Shown: piece after piece, positions 38,890 through 46,776 of the stretch
Layout of the letters: every line of letters begins with the position of its first letter
Numbering within the stretch: the first letter of the stretch is position 1
Virus record (IMG/VR): IMGVR_UViG_3300046674_000388
Span: 1 to 55,930 of that record
DNA length: 55,930 nucleotides
Reading direction: 5' to 3' (one strand)
DNA from: a virus
Notes under the pieces: model-generated
The model's database searches: none
Seen by the model: only the letters and a program-made list of their open reading frames with translations
What the model was told of the DNA's origin: nothing
Program-made: the position numbers and the translations under genes

Positions 38890-38984
38890 GCGGCGGCCCG
38901 CAGGTCTCCCCCCACCACGGGCCGCCGCCGTCCTCACGGCGGGTGGGCCGCACAGCCCCCGGGACGACGAGACCCGGGGGGCTG
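38890..38984 (+). other. Two hairpins upstream of the terminase genes
   Basis: GCGGCGGCCCG (38890-38900) pairs with CGGGCCGCCGC (38918-38928) over 11 bp; CAGCCCCCGGG (38953-38963) pairs with the stretch ending GGCTG at 38984, with one bulge. No gene lies in 38853-39025. It could hold terminators and the packaging site, which often precedes the small terminase gene. Confidence 0.5.
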
Positions 38985-39025
38985 ACCCATGCACTCCCTA
39001 CCCTGCCCAGCAGGAAGGGGAGACC

Positions 39026-39568
39026 ATGACCAGCAACACCGAGCACAACCCGGACCAGCCACGCGACGGCAACGGCCTGTTCATCAAGACCATCACCAGC
39101 ACCGAACGCGACGCCGCCGCCGCCCGCCTCCGCTCCGAAGGCAAGAGCTACCGGCAGATCGCCACCAACCTCGGCATCGACGTCCACACCGCCCACGACG
39201 CCGTACGCCGCGCCATGCAAGCCGTCGTCGCCCCCGCCGGCGAGCAAGCCGTCAACTACGAACTGGGCCTCCTCGGCGAGGAACTCCTCCGCCTCGACGA
39301 CCTGTACGCCACCGTCGTGGAGGTACTTGAACGCGAGCACGTCACCGTCTCGCAGGGCCGCATCGTCCGCGACGACGATGGCGGCGCCGTCCCCGATGAC
39401 GACTGGATCCTCAAAGCCGTCGACCGGCTGGTCCGCATCGACGAAGCCCGCCGCCGCAATTCCGAGTCCCGCCGCCGTCTCCTCGGCCTGGACCAGCCCA
39501 CGAAGACCCAGGTGTCCGGCGGCGTCACGTACGAGGTCGTCGGCATCAACCCGGAGGATCTGCGATGA
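39026..39568 (+). CDS. Putative terminase small subunit (HTH protein)
   Basis: 180 residues; ATG after AAGGGGAGACC. The HTH is at about 28-65 (AARLRSEGKSYRQIATNLGI then DVHTAHDAVRRAM). A helical middle (about 75-150) and a short C-terminal beta end (TYEVVGINPEDLR) follow, as in small terminases that bind pac or cos DNA and contact the large subunit. It is two genes before the large terminase. The call rests on HTH and position. Its last 26 bases are repeated downstream. Confidence 0.6.
   Translation: MTSNTEHNPDQPRDGNGLFIKTITSTERDAAAARLRSEGKSYRQIATNLGIDVHTAHDAVRRAMQAVVAPAGEQAVNYELGLLGEELLRLDDLYATVVEVLEREHVTVSQGRIVRDDDGGAVPDDDWILKAVDRLVRIDEARRRNSESRRRLLGLDQPTKTQVSGGVTYEVVGINPEDLR
39543..39568 (+). 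repeat. 26-bp perfect direct repeat, copy 1
   Basis: Identical to 39989-40014. It encodes the end INPEDLR, the ribosome site GGAGGATCTGCG and the overlap ATGA of the next gene, so each copy joins two genes in the same way. Confidence 0.85.
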
Positions 39569-40014
39569 ACGACTACGTGTGTGCCGAACAGTGCGCTGCT
39601 GCAGCCCGGAACGACATCCGACGCACGCTGGTCCGCTACTTCCAGTTCGTCGGCGATACCGAACGGGCCGAAGAACGAGCCGCCGCCCTTCTCGACCACT
39701 ACGACCAGACGACGGCCACCCAGATCCGGGCATCCGCGTTCGGAGACGACAGCCCTGGAAACGAATGGAACTGGTGGGACGCGGCCACCATCCCCGACAG
39801 CATCGCCGACCTGATCGCACCGAAGCCCGCCTTCGATGGCGTGGCCACGGAGAAGCTGGCAGCGGTCGGCGAAGACAGTTCCATCTGCTGCCTTCCTACC
39901 CGAAGCTCTGGCAAGCCGCCCATCGTCGTCGCCCTGGAGTTTGACATGTCACCCGAAGCGATGGAGCGGTTCAAGGACGCCGTCCGCAGCATCAACCCGG
40001 AGGATCTGCGATGA
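39565..40014 (+). CDS. Inserted small protein between repeats, 149 aa
   Basis: ATGA-coupled to the small terminase gene, with its own C-terminus ending in the same INPEDLR. Sequence (YVCAEQCAAAARNDIRRTLV; ALLDHYDQTTATQIRASAFG; EWNWWDAATIPDSIADLIAP) is not terminase-like. The gene lies exactly between the two 26-bp repeats and could be gained or lost by one recombination. Function unknown. Confidence 0.6.
   Translation: MNDYVCAEQCAAAARNDIRRTLVRYFQFVGDTERAEERAAALLDHYDQTTATQIRASAFGDDSPGNEWNWWDAATIPDSIADLIAPKPAFDGVATEKLAAVGEDSSICCLPTRSSGKPPIVVALEFDMSPEAMERFKDAVRSINPEDLR
39989..40014 (+). repeat. 26-bp perfect direct repeat, copy 2
   Basis: Second copy of 39543-39568, at the end of the 149-aa gene and start of the 64-aa gene. 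Confidence 0.85.
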
Positions 40015-40205
40015 GCCGCGAGCTGCGAGACCTCAAGGTCGCCTTCACCGTCGACAGGCCCGAGCACCTGCCGCTGAAGAACGGCGAGCCCATGTACGCC
40101 GACGTCGTCGTGGAGGAGATCAGCGACGTCATCGAGGCGGCACTCGCCACCTGGTACCAGGGGCGCGGCCGGGATCTGCTCTCGGGCGAGCCGATCGTCG
40201 CCTGA
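40011..40205 (+). CDS. Small phage protein, 64 aa, unknown
   Basis: ATG in the second repeat copy. Sequence RELRDLKVAFTVDRPEHLPL is beta-like; ends in a helix (VIEAALATWYQG). Without the insertion it would follow the small terminase directly. Confidence 0.5.
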   Translation: MSRELRDLKVAFTVDRPEHLPLKNGEPMYADVVVEEISDVIEAALATWYQGRGRDLLSGEPIVA

Positions 40206-40215
40206 GGGGAGACCG

Positions 40216-41535
40216 GTGAACAGCACCGTCGTCCGGTACGAGCCGCGTGGTGCCGCGGCCGAGCTGTTCCGTGCCCGCGACCCAGAGCTGTGCATCGTCG
40301 GCGCCGCCGGTACGGGCAAGTCCCTGGCCTGCCTGTACCGCATGCACCTCGTCGCCCTGTCGAACCCGGCCTTCCGCGGGCTGATCGTCCGTAAGACCGC
40401 CGTCAGTTTGACCTCGACGACGCTGGTCACGTTCAAGAAGAAGGTCGTCAAGGAGGCCATCGCTTCCGGTTTGTGCCGCTGGTACGGCGGCTCGGCTGAG
40501 CAGGCGGCCGGCTACTACTACGACAACGGCGCCGTGATCAACGTCGGGGGGATGGACAAGCCCGAGAAGATCATGTCGTCCGAGTACGACCTAGTGTTCG
40601 CCGACGAAGCCACCGAACTCACCCTCGACGACTGGGAGGCCATTGGTACGCGCCTCCGCAACGGCGGCCTCGCCTGGCAACAACAAGTCGCAGCCGCCAA
40701 CCCCGGCCACCCCACCCACTGGCTCAAGCAGCGCGCCGACGAGGGCAAGATGCGCATGCTCACCAGCATCCACCGCGACAACCCCCGCTTCGTCAACGCC
40801 GACGGCACCCTCACCCCCGACGGCACCGGCTACATGGCCAAACTCGACGCCCTCACCGGCGTCCGCCGCCTCCGCCTCCGCGACGGCAAATGGGCCGCCG
40901 CAGAGGGCCTCGTCTACGAAGACTTCGACCCCACAGCCCATGTCGTCGACCAGGCCGTCATCAAGCCCGAATGGCGCCGGACCTGGGTCATCGACTTCGG
41001 CTACACCAACCCCTTCTGCTGGCAGGACTGGGCCGAGGACGCGGACGGCAGGCTCTATCTCGTCCGGGAGATCTACGCAACGAAGGGCCTCGTCGAAGAC
41101 CATGCCCGGACCATCCTGGGCATCGTGGCGCCCGGCGGGAAGTGGATCGAGCCGAAGCCTCGGGCGATCATCTGCGACCACGACGCCGAAGACCGCGCCA
41201 CCCTGCAGCGCCACCTCGGCATGGGCACCATTGCCGCCCACAAGACCGTCAAAGACGGTATCCAAGCCGTCCAAGCCCGCCTCCGCCCCGCCGGCGACGG
41301 CAAGCCCCGCTTGTTCATCTGCGCAAATGCCATCGTCGAACGCGATCCTGCTCTCGCCGAGGCCAAGAAGCCAACCTGCACCCTCGAAGAGATCGTCGGG
41401 TACATCTGGGACGCTCAGCCGGGTAAGCAGCCGAAGGAGGCCCCGGTGAAGCAGGACGACCACGGCATGGACGCGCTCAGGTACGTCGTCGCGGAATGCG
41501 ACCTCGCCTCCCGTCCCCGAGTGAGGTGGCTGTGA
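40216..41535 (+). CDS. terL: Terminase large subunit
   Basis: 439 residues; GTG after GGGGAGACC. The packaging ATPase has Walker A GAAGTGKS (29-36) and Walker B LVFADE (126-131). The RNase-H-like nuclease has acidic candidates Asp260 (TWVIDFGYT), Asp321 and Asp323 (IICDHDAED) and Asp near 418-424 (QDDHGMDALRY). It is a Terminase_3/6-type protein that cuts concatemers and drives DNA into the prohead with the small subunit. All motifs are intact. Confidence 0.9.
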   Translation: MNSTVVRYEPRGAAAELFRARDPELCIVGAAGTGKSLACLYRMHLVALSNPAFRGLIVRKTAVSLTSTTLVTFKKKVVKEAIASGLCRWYGGSAEQAAGYYYDNGAVINVGGMDKPEKIMSSEYDLVFADEATELTLDDWEAIGTRLRNGGLAWQQQVAAANPGHPTHWLKQRADEGKMRMLTSIHRDNPRFVNADGTLTPDGTGYMAKLDALTGVRRLRLRDGKWAAAEGLVYEDFDPTAHVVDQAVIKPEWRRTWVIDFGYTNPFCWQDWAEDADGRLYLVREIYATKGLVEDHARTILGIVAPGGKWIEPKPRAIICDHDAEDRATLQRHLGMGTIAAHKTVKDGIQAVQARLRPAGDGKPRLFICANAIVERDPALAEAKKPTCTLEEIVGYIWDAQPGKQPKEAPVKQDDHGMDALRYVVAECDLASRPRVRWL

Positions 41536-41711
41536 CCAGTCTCATTGCCCGTGCCCGCGGCGCACGCACCGCACTGCTGACCGTCGTCGGTCTCGGCAGC
41601 CTGTCCGCATCGGCGTGGGTTGCATTCGGTCTCGCCGCAGGCCTGGCCGCTGCAGGCGCCGCTGCCCTTGTCCTGGAGTACCTGACGACCGACGAGGAGA
41701 CCCGCCGGTGA
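41532..41711 (+). CDS. Small membrane protein between terminase and portal, 59 aa
   Basis: GTGA overlaps both neighbours. Two hydrophobic stretches (LLTVVGLGSLSASAWVAFGL; AAGLAAAGAAALVLEYL). A similar short gene lies at this point in many actinophages. Role unknown. Confidence 0.6.
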   Translation: MTSLIARARGARTALLTVVGLGSLSASAWVAFGLAAGLAAAGAAALVLEYLTTDEETRR

Positions 41712-42940
41712 AGTCACCCCTAGGCACGCTCATCGCCCGTGCCGCCGAGACGCCGGTGCCGTTCTCTCCGACCCGAACCAGCGGCACGCTGGGTGCAGCG
41801 TGGGGCCGGCCGTCCGGGATGGCCGCGCAGATGCGCGCCATGGGCTCCGTCGGCACGCTCTTCAGCATCGTCAACCGCACCTCCACCTCGACCGCGCAGG
41901 TCGAATGGAACCTGTACCGCAAGGCCAAGTCCGGGCGCGACGACGAACGCACCCTCGTCACCTCCCACGCGGCTCTTGACCTGTGGAACAAGCCGAACCC
42001 CTTCATGCCCCGCACCGAATTCGTCGAGGTCGAGCAGCAGCACATCGACCTGACCGGAGAGGGCTGGTGGGTGATCGCCTACGACGCCCGGTCGTCGATC
42101 CCGCTGGAACTGTGGCCGGTCCGCCCCGACCGCATGACACCCATCCCGTCAGCGACGCACTTCCTCGCCGGCTACATCTACACGAGCCCTGACGGCGAGC
42201 AGATCCCCCTCGGCCTGGACGAGGTCATCCAGATCCGCATGCCCAACCCTCTGGACCCGTACCGCGGCATGGGCCCTGTGCAGTCGATCCTCACCGACCT
42301 CGATGCCACCCGTTTCTCGGCAGAGTGGAACCGCAACTTTTTCATTAACTCGGCTGAGCCGGGCGGCATCATCCAAGTCGATCGCCGTCTCCAGGACGAC
42401 GAGTTCGACGAGATGCGGCTGCGTTGGAACGAGCAGCATCGTGGCGTTGCGGCCGCCCACCGTGTGGCGATCATCGAGCACAACGCCCAGTGGGTCGACC
42501 GGAAGTACACGCAGCGCGACATGCAGTTCGCTGAGCTGCGGCACGTGTCCCGTGATGTCATCCGTGAGTCCTTCGGCATGCCGGCGTTCGCACTCGGCGA
42601 GGTCACCGACGTCAACCGGGCCACCGCAGAAGCGTCGAAGACGTGGTTCGCCGAGCAGCTGACCGTACCGAGGCTGGAGCGCTTCAAGTCGGCTCTCAAC
42701 TTCGACCTGCTGCCGCTGTACGGGCCCACCGCGCAGGGCCTGGAGTTCGACTACTGCAGCCCCGTCCCGACCAATGCGGAGGCGGAGAACGCGGACCTCA
42801 CCGCCAAGGTCAACGCCGCGGCCGCTCTCGTCACTGCCGGGTGGGATCCCGCCGCTGCGCTCGACGCTGTCGGCTTGCCGCCGATGCCGTTCATCGGCGC
42901 CGGCCAGGCCCCGGCAGGGCCGCTGAAGATCGGCCAGTAG
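41708..42940 (+). CDS. Portal protein (HK97 family)
   Basis: 410 residues from GTG 41708. MGSVGTLFSIVNRTSTSTAQ, then ALDLWNKPNPFMPRTEFVEV, EVIQIRMPNPLDPYRGMGPV, and the C-terminal FGMPAFALGEVTDVNRATAE are the order of Phage_portal (PF04860-type). It forms the dodecameric gate of the head and contacts the large terminase during packaging. Ala/Pro-rich tail at the end. Confidence 0.9.
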   Translation: MKSPLGTLIARAAETPVPFSPTRTSGTLGAAWGRPSGMAAQMRAMGSVGTLFSIVNRTSTSTAQVEWNLYRKAKSGRDDERTLVTSHAALDLWNKPNPFMPRTEFVEVEQQHIDLTGEGWWVIAYDARSSIPLELWPVRPDRMTPIPSATHFLAGYIYTSPDGEQIPLGLDEVIQIRMPNPLDPYRGMGPVQSILTDLDATRFSAEWNRNFFINSAEPGGIIQVDRRLQDDEFDEMRLRWNEQHRGVAAAHRVAIIEHNAQWVDRKYTQRDMQFAELRHVSRDVIRESFGMPAFALGEVTDVNRATAEASKTWFAEQLTVPRLERFKSALNFDLLPLYGPTAQGLEFDYCSPVPTNAEAENADLTAKVNAAAALVTAGWDPAAALDAVGLPPMPFIGAGQAPAGPLKIGQ

Positions 42941-42974
42941 CCAGGTTCCGTACCGGCCGGACGCCAACATCCCA

Positions 42975-42991
42975 GTAACGGACACCGTTAC
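42975..42991 (+). promoter_or_regulatory. Palindrome before the protease gene
   Basis: GTAACGG and CCGTTAC, separated by ACA, are a perfect 7-bp inverted repeat, ending 11 bases before the protease ATG and just before its ribosome site GGGAGG. It might be an operator or a translational hairpin. Confidence 0.4.
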
Positions 42992-43002
42992 AGGGAGGCT
43001 GG

Positions 43003-43890
43003 ATGCCTGGCAGGCTGCGTACCGCCCGGCCCCGGGCACAGCTGATGCAGGGCCGCAACGACTGGTACCGGATCGCCAACTCGCTCGGCTCCGGCCCGGC
43101 GCAGGTCCACATCTACGACGAGATCGGCTACTGGGGCATCACCGCCTCGGACTTCGTGCGTGAGCTGTCGGCTCTCAACGTCACCGAGATCGACTTGCAC
43201 CTCAACTCCCCTGGTGGGGAGATCTTCGACGGCATCGCCATCTGTAATGCCTTGCGCTCCCACCCAGCCACGGTCACCACCTACGTGGACGGGCTTGCCG
43301 CGTCGATCGCTTCTGTGATCGCGATGGCTGGTGACCGGATCGTCATGGCGCCCAACTCGCAGTTGATGATCCACGACGGGTCGGGGCTGTGCATCGGCAA
43401 CGCGGCGGACATGAGGCAGATGGCCGAGCTCCTCGACCGCCAGTCGAACAACATCGCCGAGGTCTACGCCGCGCGGGCTGGTGGCACCGTCGAGGACTGG
43501 CGGGCCCTGATGGAGGCGGAGACCTGGTACACCGCCGAGGAAGCGGTCACTGCCGGCCTTGCGGATGAGGTGGCGTCCGCGCGTTCTCTCACCGATGACA
43601 ATTCGCCTGAGAATTCTTGGGACCTGAGCATCTTCAGGTACCCGAGCCGCTCTGAGGCTCCCGCCCCGCAGCCCGTGAACGCTGCGGTGGAGTGCCAGCC
43701 GCAGGCCGTCACCGAGCCTCCCGCGGTCACTCCGGAACCCGAGCCGGTCGTCGAAGCCACGGCCACCGAGCCTGCGCCGACTGTGGCCGAGCCGCAGCCC
43801 GACCCGTGGGCCACCGCGATCACACACCTCACCACCCCCGCGCCGTCACCCGATGACGCGTTCGCATCCCTGACGGAGGCACTCCGATGA
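43003..43890 (+). CDS. Head maturation protease, ClpP-like
   Basis: 295 residues. The ClpP fold spans about 30-195: LHLNSPGGEIFDGIAICNAL, Ser101 in DGLAASIASVIA and His124 in LMIHDGSG. The third catalytic residue cannot be named with certainty. It is the prohead protease that trims scaffold and capsid in HK97-type heads. The Pro/Glu-rich C-terminal 90 residues may act as scaffold. ATGA overlap with the capsid gene. Confidence 0.9.
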   Translation: MPGRLRTARPRAQLMQGRNDWYRIANSLGSGPAQVHIYDEIGYWGITASDFVRELSALNVTEIDLHLNSPGGEIFDGIAICNALRSHPATVTTYVDGLAASIASVIAMAGDRIVMAPNSQLMIHDGSGLCIGNAADMRQMAELLDRQSNNIAEVYAARAGGTVEDWRALMEAETWYTAEEAVTAGLADEVASARSLTDDNSPENSWDLSIFRYPSRSEAPAPQPVNAAVECQPQAVTEPPAVTPEPEPVVEATATEPAPTVAEPQPDPWATAITHLTTPAPSPDDAFASLTEALR

Positions 43891-45281
43891 CCGCACCGAC
43901 CGCCCTCCCGACGGGCACGCCCATCCCCGCCAACGCGGGCGAACTCGCCGAGATGCTCGCCGACTCCAGCCGCCTCGCCCCCGTCCTCGCCAACCGCGAA
44001 GCCCTCGGCGAGTTCATCAACAGCTACGCCGACAAGCAGCAGAGCGCCGGCACCGACATCAACCGGCAGGTCGCCGAAGCCACCCAGCGTGAGCTCGCCA
44101 ACTGGCTCCGCGACAACGGGCAGAAGACCGACAAGGACAGCATCCAGCGGCCCAACCTCAACCCGCAGACGAGCCGCGGCACCAACGCCAGCATGCTCAC
44201 CTCCCACCGCCAGGGCACCGCCCACAACCCGCACGCCGCTGGGGCCTCCCTGGACCGGATGTTCAACGACGGCGTCGACTACGTGCGCACCATCTGGCAC
44301 AAGACCCCGGAGGCCAGCGTCGCAGAGAAGCTCGACGCCCTGCGGAACGCCGCGAGCAGCGTCAGCCCCTCCGACGGCGGCTTCCTCGTCCCCGAGAACC
44401 TGCGCTCGCAGCTCCTGCAGATCGCGCTGGAGGAGTCCGTCGTCCGGCCGCTCGCCACCGTCGTCCCGATGGACTCGGCGCGCGTCCCCTTCCCGATGAT
44501 CGACTCGACGACCAACTCCGGCTCGGTCTTCGGCGGCATGATCGCCTACTGGGGAGAAGAGGGCGCCGCCCTCACCGACTCCAGCCCGAAGTTCGGCCGC
44601 GCCACCCTCGACGCCAAGAAGCTCACCGGCCTCAGCGCGGTGCCCAACGAGCTCCTGCAGGACTCCATCGTCAGCTTCTCCGCGCTGATCGAGAACCTGT
44701 GGCCCAAGGCCCTCGCGTTCAGCGAGGACGCGGCGTTCATGTCCGGCACCGGCGTCGGCGAGCCCCTCGCCTTCATGGGCGCCGGCAACACGGCCGCCAT
44801 CGCGGTCGCGGCCGAGGCGGGACAGCCCAGCGGCACGATCCTCTACGAGAACATCGTCAAGATGTACGCGCGGATGCTGCCGTCCTCGCTGTCGAAGGCC
44901 GTGTGGATCTGCTCTCCGGACGCCCTGCCCGAGCTGTTCACCATGGCCCTCGCGGTCGGCACCGGCGGCGGCCCGATCTTCGTCAGCAGCGCGGTCGGCT
45001 CCGCCCCGATGACCATCTTCGGCCGTCCGCTGATCGTCTCCGAGAAGGCGGGCACCCTCGGCTCCCGCGGCGACATCGTCTTCGCGGACCTGTCGTACTA
45101 CCTCGTCGGCGACCGGCAGACCATGACCGCCGACTCCTCGACGGACTTCAACTTCGGCTCCGACAAGACCACGTTCCGCATCATCCAGCGAGTCGACGGC
45201 CGCCCCTGGCTCAAGAGCCCCATCACTCCGAAGAACGGCGGCAACACCCTGTCGCCGTTCGTCGAGCTCGCGGCCCGCTAA
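43887..45281 (+). CDS. Major capsid protein (HK97 fold)
   Basis: 464 residues. The N-terminal helical part (about 1-150) is probably a delta/scaffold domain removed by the protease. The mature part starts near VSPSDGGFLVPENLRSQLLQ and continues EESVVRPLATVVPMDSARVP, FGRATLDAKKLTGLSAVPNE and the C-terminal FRIIQRVDGRPWLKSPITP, the order of Phage_capsid (HK97) proteins. It forms the icosahedral shell. A strong hairpin follows, which may set its high level relative to later genes. Confidence 0.9.
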   Translation: MTAPTALPTGTPIPANAGELAEMLADSSRLAPVLANREALGEFINSYADKQQSAGTDINRQVAEATQRELANWLRDNGQKTDKDSIQRPNLNPQTSRGTNASMLTSHRQGTAHNPHAAGASLDRMFNDGVDYVRTIWHKTPEASVAEKLDALRNAASSVSPSDGGFLVPENLRSQLLQIALEESVVRPLATVVPMDSARVPFPMIDSTTNSGSVFGGMIAYWGEEGAALTDSSPKFGRATLDAKKLTGLSAVPNELLQDSIVSFSALIENLWPKALAFSEDAAFMSGTGVGEPLAFMGAGNTAAIAVAAEAGQPSGTILYENIVKMYARMLPSSLSKAVWICSPDALPELFTMALAVGTGGGPIFVSSAVGSAPMTIFGRPLIVSEKAGTLGSRGDIVFADLSYYLVGDRQTMTADSSTDFNFGSDKTTFRIIQRVDGRPWLKSPITPKNGGNTLSPFVELAAR

Positions 45282-45290
45282 CCCCGACCG

Positions 45291-45322
45291 GCCGGCCCTG
45301 GCAGTAACGCCCCAGGGCCGGC
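45291..45322 (+). terminator. Strong hairpin after the capsid gene
   Basis: GCCGGCCCTGG (45291-45301) pairs perfectly over 11 bp with CCAGGGCCGGC (45312-45322), loop CAGTAACGCC. It lies 10 bases after the stop, without a T run, so partial termination or mRNA stabilisation is likely. Confidence 0.7.
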
Positions 45323-45379
45323 TCTCACCCGGGCCGGCAGTGTCGCCCCGGCAGGCGCATCAGACGAAAGGACAAAGCC

Positions 45380-45817
45380 ATGGCTCAGAAGGGACTCGGC
45401 GCGGGCTTCAACAGCTCCCCGGCCTCCGATGGCGTGTGGATCAATCTGCGGGACGCGGGTGCGATCGCGTTCCTCTGCTACCTGGGTGGCGCCGCGGGTG
45501 ACACGTACACCCTGCAGGAGGCCAAGGACAGCGCGGGCACGGGCGCACAGAACCTCGCCGTGGTCACGGAGTACCACACCAACACGGGCAATGCGTCGGA
45601 CGCGTGGACCCGGCGTACGCAGGCGGCCGCCGCGACCGTCGTCACTGCCGCTGCCGCGACGCAGAACGCGATGGTCGTCGAGGTGCTCGGCACGCAGCTG
45701 TCGGACACGTACAAGTACGTGAAGCTCACGTCGACCGGTGCGGGCACCGTCAACGCCCTCACCCACGACCTGGCAGCGCAGCGCGGAGCCGCGAACCTCC
45801 CCGCGATGGGGGCCTGA
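45380..45817 (+). CDS. Head structural/decoration protein, 145 aa
   Basis: ATG after GAAAGGACAAAGCC. Thr/Ala-rich beta protein (DGVWINLRDAGAIAFLCYLG; YTLQEAKDSAGTGAQNLAVV; TYKYVKLTSTGAGTVNALTH). Position right after the capsid fits a decoration or accessory head protein. Family not named. Confidence 0.6.
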   Translation: MAQKGLGAGFNSSPASDGVWINLRDAGAIAFLCYLGGAAGDTYTLQEAKDSAGTGAQNLAVVTEYHTNTGNASDAWTRRTQAAAATVVTAAAATQNAMVVEVLGTQLSDTYKYVKLTSTGAGTVNALTHDLAAQRGAANLPAMGA

Positions 45818-45819
45818 TC

Positions 45820-46281
45820 ATGTCCGTACTCATCGCGGGTGACCAGCTCCGCACCATCCTGTTCGGCACGAAGGTCGACCGGACCACTGCGGCGCTCCCG
45901 CAGACCACGCAGTCGGCGCTGTTCACGGTCACCGGCGGCCGGGTCCTCATCACCTCGATCGTGGGTGAGGTCACCACCGTCATCCAGACGCAGGCCAACG
46001 CCACCAAGATCGTGGCTAACCCCACGACCGGCACCGACGTCGACCTGTGCGCGACGCTCGACATCACCGCCGACCAGGTCGGCTGCCTGTACGGCATCAC
46101 CGGCCTGTTCTCCGACGCGATGGTCGGGGCGAACGCCGGCGCAACGGTGGTGCCGCGGAACTCGGTGGTGGTGCCGGTCGGCACGATCGACCTGTCCTGC
46201 GCGGCCAGCAACACGGGCGCCGCGAAGTGGAGCATCACCTACATCCCGCTGGACAACGGCGCCTCGGTGACGGCGGCCTGA
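45820..46281 (+). CDS. Head structural protein, 153 aa
   Basis: Begins 3 bases after the previous stop. Beta-rich and soluble (ALFTVTGGRVLITSIVGEVT; ADQVGCLYGITGLFS). Likely another decoration or head fibre protein, by position. Confidence 0.55.
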   Translation: MSVLIAGDQLRTILFGTKVDRTTAALPQTTQSALFTVTGGRVLITSIVGEVTTVIQTQANATKIVANPTTGTDVDLCATLDITADQVGCLYGITGLFSDAMVGANAGATVVPRNSVVVPVGTIDLSCAASNTGAAKWSITYIPLDNGASVTAA

Positions 46282-46282
46282 C

Positions 46283-46615
46283 GTGCTGTGGATCTGCATG
46301 GACTGCTCCGCCGCCTACGCGCCGGGGCAGTCCAGCTGCCCGAACTGTCAGTCCCGCGAGTACATCGAGGAGGGCGTCATGCCGAAGATCACCGTTCACG
46401 GCGGAGCAACCAACGACGCGGAGACCGTCCTCGTGGGCGAGCCCGGCCCCGAACTGCTCGACCTGCCGAGCGGCGCCACCGTCCACCCCGAGCCCGAGGA
46501 GGAGTCATCTCCTGGGAACAGCTCCGAGACATCGTCCGAGAAGCCTCAGCCCTCGCAGAAGCCGAACGCCAGCAAGGCCCGATCGCGTGCCCGAACGACG
46601 GAGAACCCCTCCTGA
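46283..46615 (+). CDS. Small zinc-ribbon protein carrying a tape-measure-like motif
   Basis: GTG start one base after the previous stop. Residues 1-32 have a zinc ribbon (WICMDCSAAY; SSCPNCQSRE). Residues 50-68 read GEPGPELLDLPSGATVHPEP, close to the end of the tape measure (GEQGPELVRLPPGAQVHTNP). From residue 74 on the sequence is Ser/Pro/Glu low complexity, and the same bases in another frame encode a better-looking protein (next entry), so the true product may end earlier or be fused. Confidence 0.6.
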   Translation: MLWICMDCSAAYAPGQSSCPNCQSREYIEEGVMPKITVHGGATNDAETVLVGEPGPELLDLPSGATVHPEPEEESSPGNSSETSSEKPQPSQKPNASKARSRARTTENPS

Positions 46616-46686
46616 CCGGACCCGACGGCCTCCTGTACTGCTGCTGGGACGGATGGCGACCCGACGGCCGACAGGTCGGCACCTGA
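46504..46686 (+). CDS. Zinc-binding small protein without a standard start codon
   Basis: In the frame -1 to the gene before, about 60 residues read VISWEQLRDIVREASALAEA and end with ACPNDGEPLLTGPDGLLYCC, WDGWRPDG, a short zinc-binding protein I know from actinophage head regions. No ATG/GTG/TTG precedes it; GTC at 46504 sits 2-3 bases after GAGGAG as if a GTG had mutated. Either a non-standard start, a frameshift fusion from the preceding gene, or decay. Confidence 0.5.
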   Translation, partial: VISWEQLRDIVREASALAEAERQQGPIACPNDGEPLLTGPDGLLYCCWDGWRPDGRQVGT

Positions 46687-46776
46687 TCCCCGGCCCCGCG
46701 GGCCTGCTCCTCTCGCGGGGCCGGGCCCTGTCCCAGTCCACTGCCAGCATTCCGATCAACCCAGAGGGGAGGCAGC

